The notes below the pieces were generated by a model, which saw nothing but the letters and a program-made list of their open reading frames with translations, did not search any database and was not told the DNA's origin. From the NCBI GenBank assembly GCA_018894105.1, contig CM032122.1:36921404-36985403 (forward strand): a stretch of DNA of 64,000 nucleotides, read 5' to 3'. This stretch comes from Jacaranda mimosifolia (Eukaryota > Streptophyta > Magnoliopsida > Lamiales > Bignoniaceae). Each line of letters starts with the position of its first letter. The first letter of the stretch is position 1. A program made the translations under genes and the position numbers. Positions 61,577 through 64,000 of the stretch are shown piece by piece.

Positions 61577-61654
61577 TTGGCCTCTGTTAGTCCTCAGACT
61601 AACAGAGGCCAAGGCCAAAGTTTGGCCACTGTTAACAGTGGCCAAACTTTGGCC
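61577..61654. repeat. Two adjacent perfect inverted repeats (twin hairpins)
   Basis: The first has 16-bp arms (TTGGCCTCTGTTAGTC, 61577-61592, and its exact complement at 61597-61612) around a 4-base loop CTCA. The second follows with no gap: a 42-bp palindrome at 61613-61654 with a 21-base half GGCCAAAGTTTGGCCACTGTT and no loop. The two share a theme (TGGCCTCTGTTA against TGGCCACTGTTA), so one probably arose from the other. They are GC-richer than everything around them, inside a transposon and next to long TA repeats. Confidence 0.95.
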
Positions 61655-62706
61655 TTTTTCATATATATATATATATATATAATCTATAATATATATTTAT
61701 ATATATGGTATATATATAATAAGTATTTTATATATTTAATATATATAGATAAATATATATATTAAATATATAATATATAAACATAACTATTAAAGATCAT
61801 TATTATATATATTATACATAATATATATCTATTTACATACAAATTAAAGTCGGGTACCCAAACTATCCAATCGGATATGACTTCCTACCCGATATCCAAT
61901 CCAAAATTTTATTCGAGTATTGGGTACCCGACCCGACCCGATTTTTTAATTTATTTTATAAAATAAGAAAAATTCAACTCGATCGGATAATATCCGATCG
62001 AGTCGGGTTGGTATCCGAATCTTTCGATTGAAACGCCCACCCCTATGTGTGATAATGATGTCATTTTCTTCAAAATGATCAATGTTTTTTACAAAATAAC
62101 TACTAGAATTGTAATTAATTATGAATATAATTACATATAAAAAATTAATAAAATAAATATATAATTTAATAAATCTTCCATTATATTGTAAAATTTCATA
62201 TTGAATATAAGATATGAAAGATATATTAATATTATTATTATTTTTTAATTAATTTTTTTGATTAAGTAAAATAGATATATTTTTTCATTTGGACCCATTT
62301 TCAACCCAACCCATGTTCAACCTAACCCAAACTATTTTCAACCCATCTACTTAAAACCCATATTGAGCCCACCCATATTGAACCCAACTCAATTGAGCCC
62401 AAACCATACCCAACCCAATCCACCCATTTGCCACCCCTAGTGAACTCCTAACTAATCGCAGCATTTAATTATTTAAATTATGATAAAGTGCAGAGGCTTA
62501 ATCCTCACATTATGGGCTATGGATTATAAATTTTCCTCATGATAGGGATTCGCATATGGGTAGCATATTGAATTAATAGTTCCACTAGTAAATAAATTTA
62601 TAATTGATGATGATAATCTTTTCTCTGACAAGCGATGAAAGTGCTATAAGCACTTTTGATTATCTAAATGAGCCACAAACGGCAAAAATACTTTTATCCT
62701 CTAATT

Positions 62707-63358
62707 GGGTGTTTGGTGTTATTTTCAGCACTTATTTTCTTTTTCACTCGAAAAAAAAATAAAATAAAACTATCATTTTTTTTTTTATTTTCACTTAAAA
62801 TATCTCTATTTTTATTTTTAAATTCTTTCTAAATCTATTATATTATCTTATTATCACATCAATAAAATTTAAATTTAATTTGACATAAAGTACTCGCTAT
62901 CATTTTAAACTAATAAAAAATATATATATATATAAAATATTTTTTTTAAATATAAAAAATTATAAATCCATTATCTTTTCAACCCTATGCATAGGGGTGC
63001 AAACGAGTCGAGCTGTCTCGCAAGTTTCACGAGTCGAATTGAATCGAGCCCTAATTAGAGCTGATCTCGAGCTGTCTGTATCTAGGCTCGAGGCTCACAA
63101 ACCAGCTCGCGAGTCAATATATAATAAATATTATTTTTATTTAATTAATAAATATATATTATATTATTATTATTATTTTTATTTTAAGTTCAAGCTCGAA
63201 AATTTTGTCTAAACTCGACTCGACTCGAGCCGAGTTTCTATTTTTATTTATTATTTTTTAATAATTCATCCAAATACATCTGTATTTTTATTTCAAAATT
63301 ATAACTAGCTTTTCAATGTTTGAAAATGGAAATGAATCCTGAAAGTAAAACCAAAGGC
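62707..63358. mobile_element. Tourist-like MITE interrupted by a hAT-like fragment
   Basis: The left end is GGGTGTTTGGTGTTATTTTC and the right end AAAGTAAAACCAAAGGC. Interior blocks on both sides (CATTATCTTTTCAACCCTAT and TCCAAATACATCTGTATTTT) are contiguous in the related element at 17261-17656, so the stretch of about 62990-63260 is a later insertion. Confidence 0.55.
62991..63235. mobile_element. hAT-like fragment (TAGGGGTGCAAACGAG end)
   Basis: It begins TAGGGGTGCAAACGAGTCG and contains GAGCTCGAG-type words near both ends, like the element at 32088-32450. The expected inverted right terminus is not visible, so the copy is truncated or diverged. Confidence 0.5.
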
Positions 63359-63744
63359 TTCGTAAAGAAAATTTAGAAACTTTTTCGTTTTATTTATTTT
63401 CAAAGATTATAAACTTTGTGAAAGCACTAGAGAGCCGTTGGTGACGAAGGTGGGGCCGCGCAAGGGAAGGAATTCACCACTAATTGGTATTAGTCGGCTA
63501 CAAACAATGGATTAATTGCCTATCTAATCTCCAATTAAAATTTCTTTTTCTTGGGGCGGCCATAAAAAATTTAAGTTTAATTATTAATTAAATTAATCCA
63601 TGCACTCTTAATCATTTAACGTCCATCTCCACACGCCGATAAATACCAAACCCTCCTGTGCTCGCTCCGCCATTCCTTCTTCCTTCACACAGTACACACA
63701 CTACAATCTCTCTAAAGACACACTCACAGAGAGTACTGATTATA
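63359..63744 (+). promoter_or_regulatory. Promoter and leader of the PIP2 gene
   Basis: A TATA-like CGATAAATACC occurs near 63637-63647, roughly 100 bases before the start codon. The leader is rich in CACA and CTCT words. Nothing here permits a statement on specific control. Confidence 0.45.
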
Positions 63745-64000
63745 ATGACAAAAGACGTTGAAGCTTCTGCGGAGCCGGCGGCGGAGTACTCGGCCAAGGA
63801 CTACCACGACCCTCCGCCGGCGCCGCTGATCGATTTCGATGAGCTCACGCAATGGTCTTTTTACAGGGCGTTGATCGCTGAGTTCATTGCCACCCTTCTT
63901 TTCTTGTATGTTACCGTATTGACGGTTATCGGCTACAAGAGCCAGACGGACACCGCCCACGGCGGCGATGAGTGTGGCGGCGTCGGCATTCTGGGCATTG
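63745..64000 (+). CDS. PIP2: Plasma-membrane aquaporin PIP2, N-terminal part (runs off the window)
   Basis: Eighty-five codons of the first exon are present; the frame is open to the window edge. The protein begins [23 protein letters not shown] at residues 4-6 corresponds to the di-acidic ER-export motif of PIP2 proteins. [16 protein letters not shown] follows, then TM1 ([20 protein letters not shown]). Loop A carries the conserved cysteine in [11 protein letters not shown]. The short N-terminus identifies PIP2 rather than PIP1. PIP2 tetramers conduct water (some also H2O2 or CO2) across the plasma membrane. NPA motifs and later membrane segments lie beyond the window. Confidence 0.95.
   Translation, partial: MTKDVEASAEPAAEYSAKDYHDPPPAPLIDFDELTQWSFYRALIAEFIATLLFLYVTVLTVIGYKSQTDTAHGGDECGGVGILGI

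Larger units (their letters stand above)
61374..62045. mobile_element. Second hAT-like element nested in the first
   Basis: The left end TAGGAGTTGACGTTCGGATC and the right end GATTGAAACGCCCACCCCTA are imperfect inverted repeats. The ends carry CGGATCGGGTA and GATCGGATAATATCCGATCG words different from the host element. The flanks TGTGAATT and TGTGTGAT are only partly alike, so the duplication is eroded or the edge is off by a base or two. The interior contains the palindrome pair at 61577-61654, CAAAAA repeats and a long TA-rich tract. Confidence 0.6.
60833..62439. mobile_element. hAT-like element with perfect 8-bp duplication, carrying a nested element
   Basis: The left end is TAGGGGTGGCAAAATGGGTT and the right end AACCCATTTGCCACCCCTA-like (CCCATTTGCCACCCCTA, ending at 62439), an inverted repeat. 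GTGAACTC flanks both sides exactly (60825-60832 and 62440-62447). Beyond the termini both ends are full of GGGTTGGGTT or CCCAACCCAA words, as in many plant hAT families. The 1.6 kb hold no transposase. A second element (about 61374-62045) with similar ends sits inside. Confidence 0.82.

Overview
This window is nuclear DNA from a flowering plant, most likely a core eudicot. It is AT-rich, its genes carry spliced GT-AG introns, and every recognisable protein belongs to a plant family: a CASP-like membrane protein, a class III HD-ZIP factor with a miR165/166 site, a DRB2-type double-stranded-RNA-binding protein, an S40 senescence regulator, cytosolic ribosomal protein L12 and a PIP2 aquaporin. 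The species cannot be named from the sequence alone.

Layout. From 0.9 to 4.9 kb (+) lies a three-exon CASP-like 5 gene. It converges tail to tail with an 18-exon REVOLUTA-type HD-ZIP III gene (5.86-12.58 kb, -), rebuilt here exon by exon to 843 codons. About 12 kb of AT-rich intergenic DNA follows (13.9-25.7 kb), filled with small non-autonomous transposons. A three-exon DRB2/3/5-like gene (25.7-29.2 kb, -) is followed by another 13.5 kb of transposon-rich DNA. Then come an intronless S40 gene (42.84-43.32 kb, -), an intronless RPL12 gene (51.63-52.13 kb, +) with Site II and telo-box promoter elements, and a small unrecognised gene of 86 codons with a G-box and TATA box (56.23-56.49 kb, +). 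The window ends inside the first exon of a PIP2 aquaporin (from 63.745 kb, +).

The genes are unrelated neighbours, not an operon or a biosynthetic cluster. The intergenic DNA is the most informative part for genome history. I can define element ends by terminal inverted repeats and target duplications for several hAT-type elements (8-bp duplications), one CACTA-type element (3-bp duplication) and several PIF/Harbinger or Tourist-like MITE families with GTTTGG-containing ends (3-bp duplications, often TTA or TTG). There is also one 5'-truncated LINE whose RNase H remnant lies between perfect 14-bp duplications, and several tRNA-like SINE heads. Some are nested: hAT inside MITE at 34-35 kb, and probably hAT inside hAT at 61-62 kb. 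The inner 61-62 kb element carries two adjacent near-perfect palindromes, the oddest structure in the window. I found no convincing tRNA, rRNA, CRISPR array or undescribed multi-gene system.
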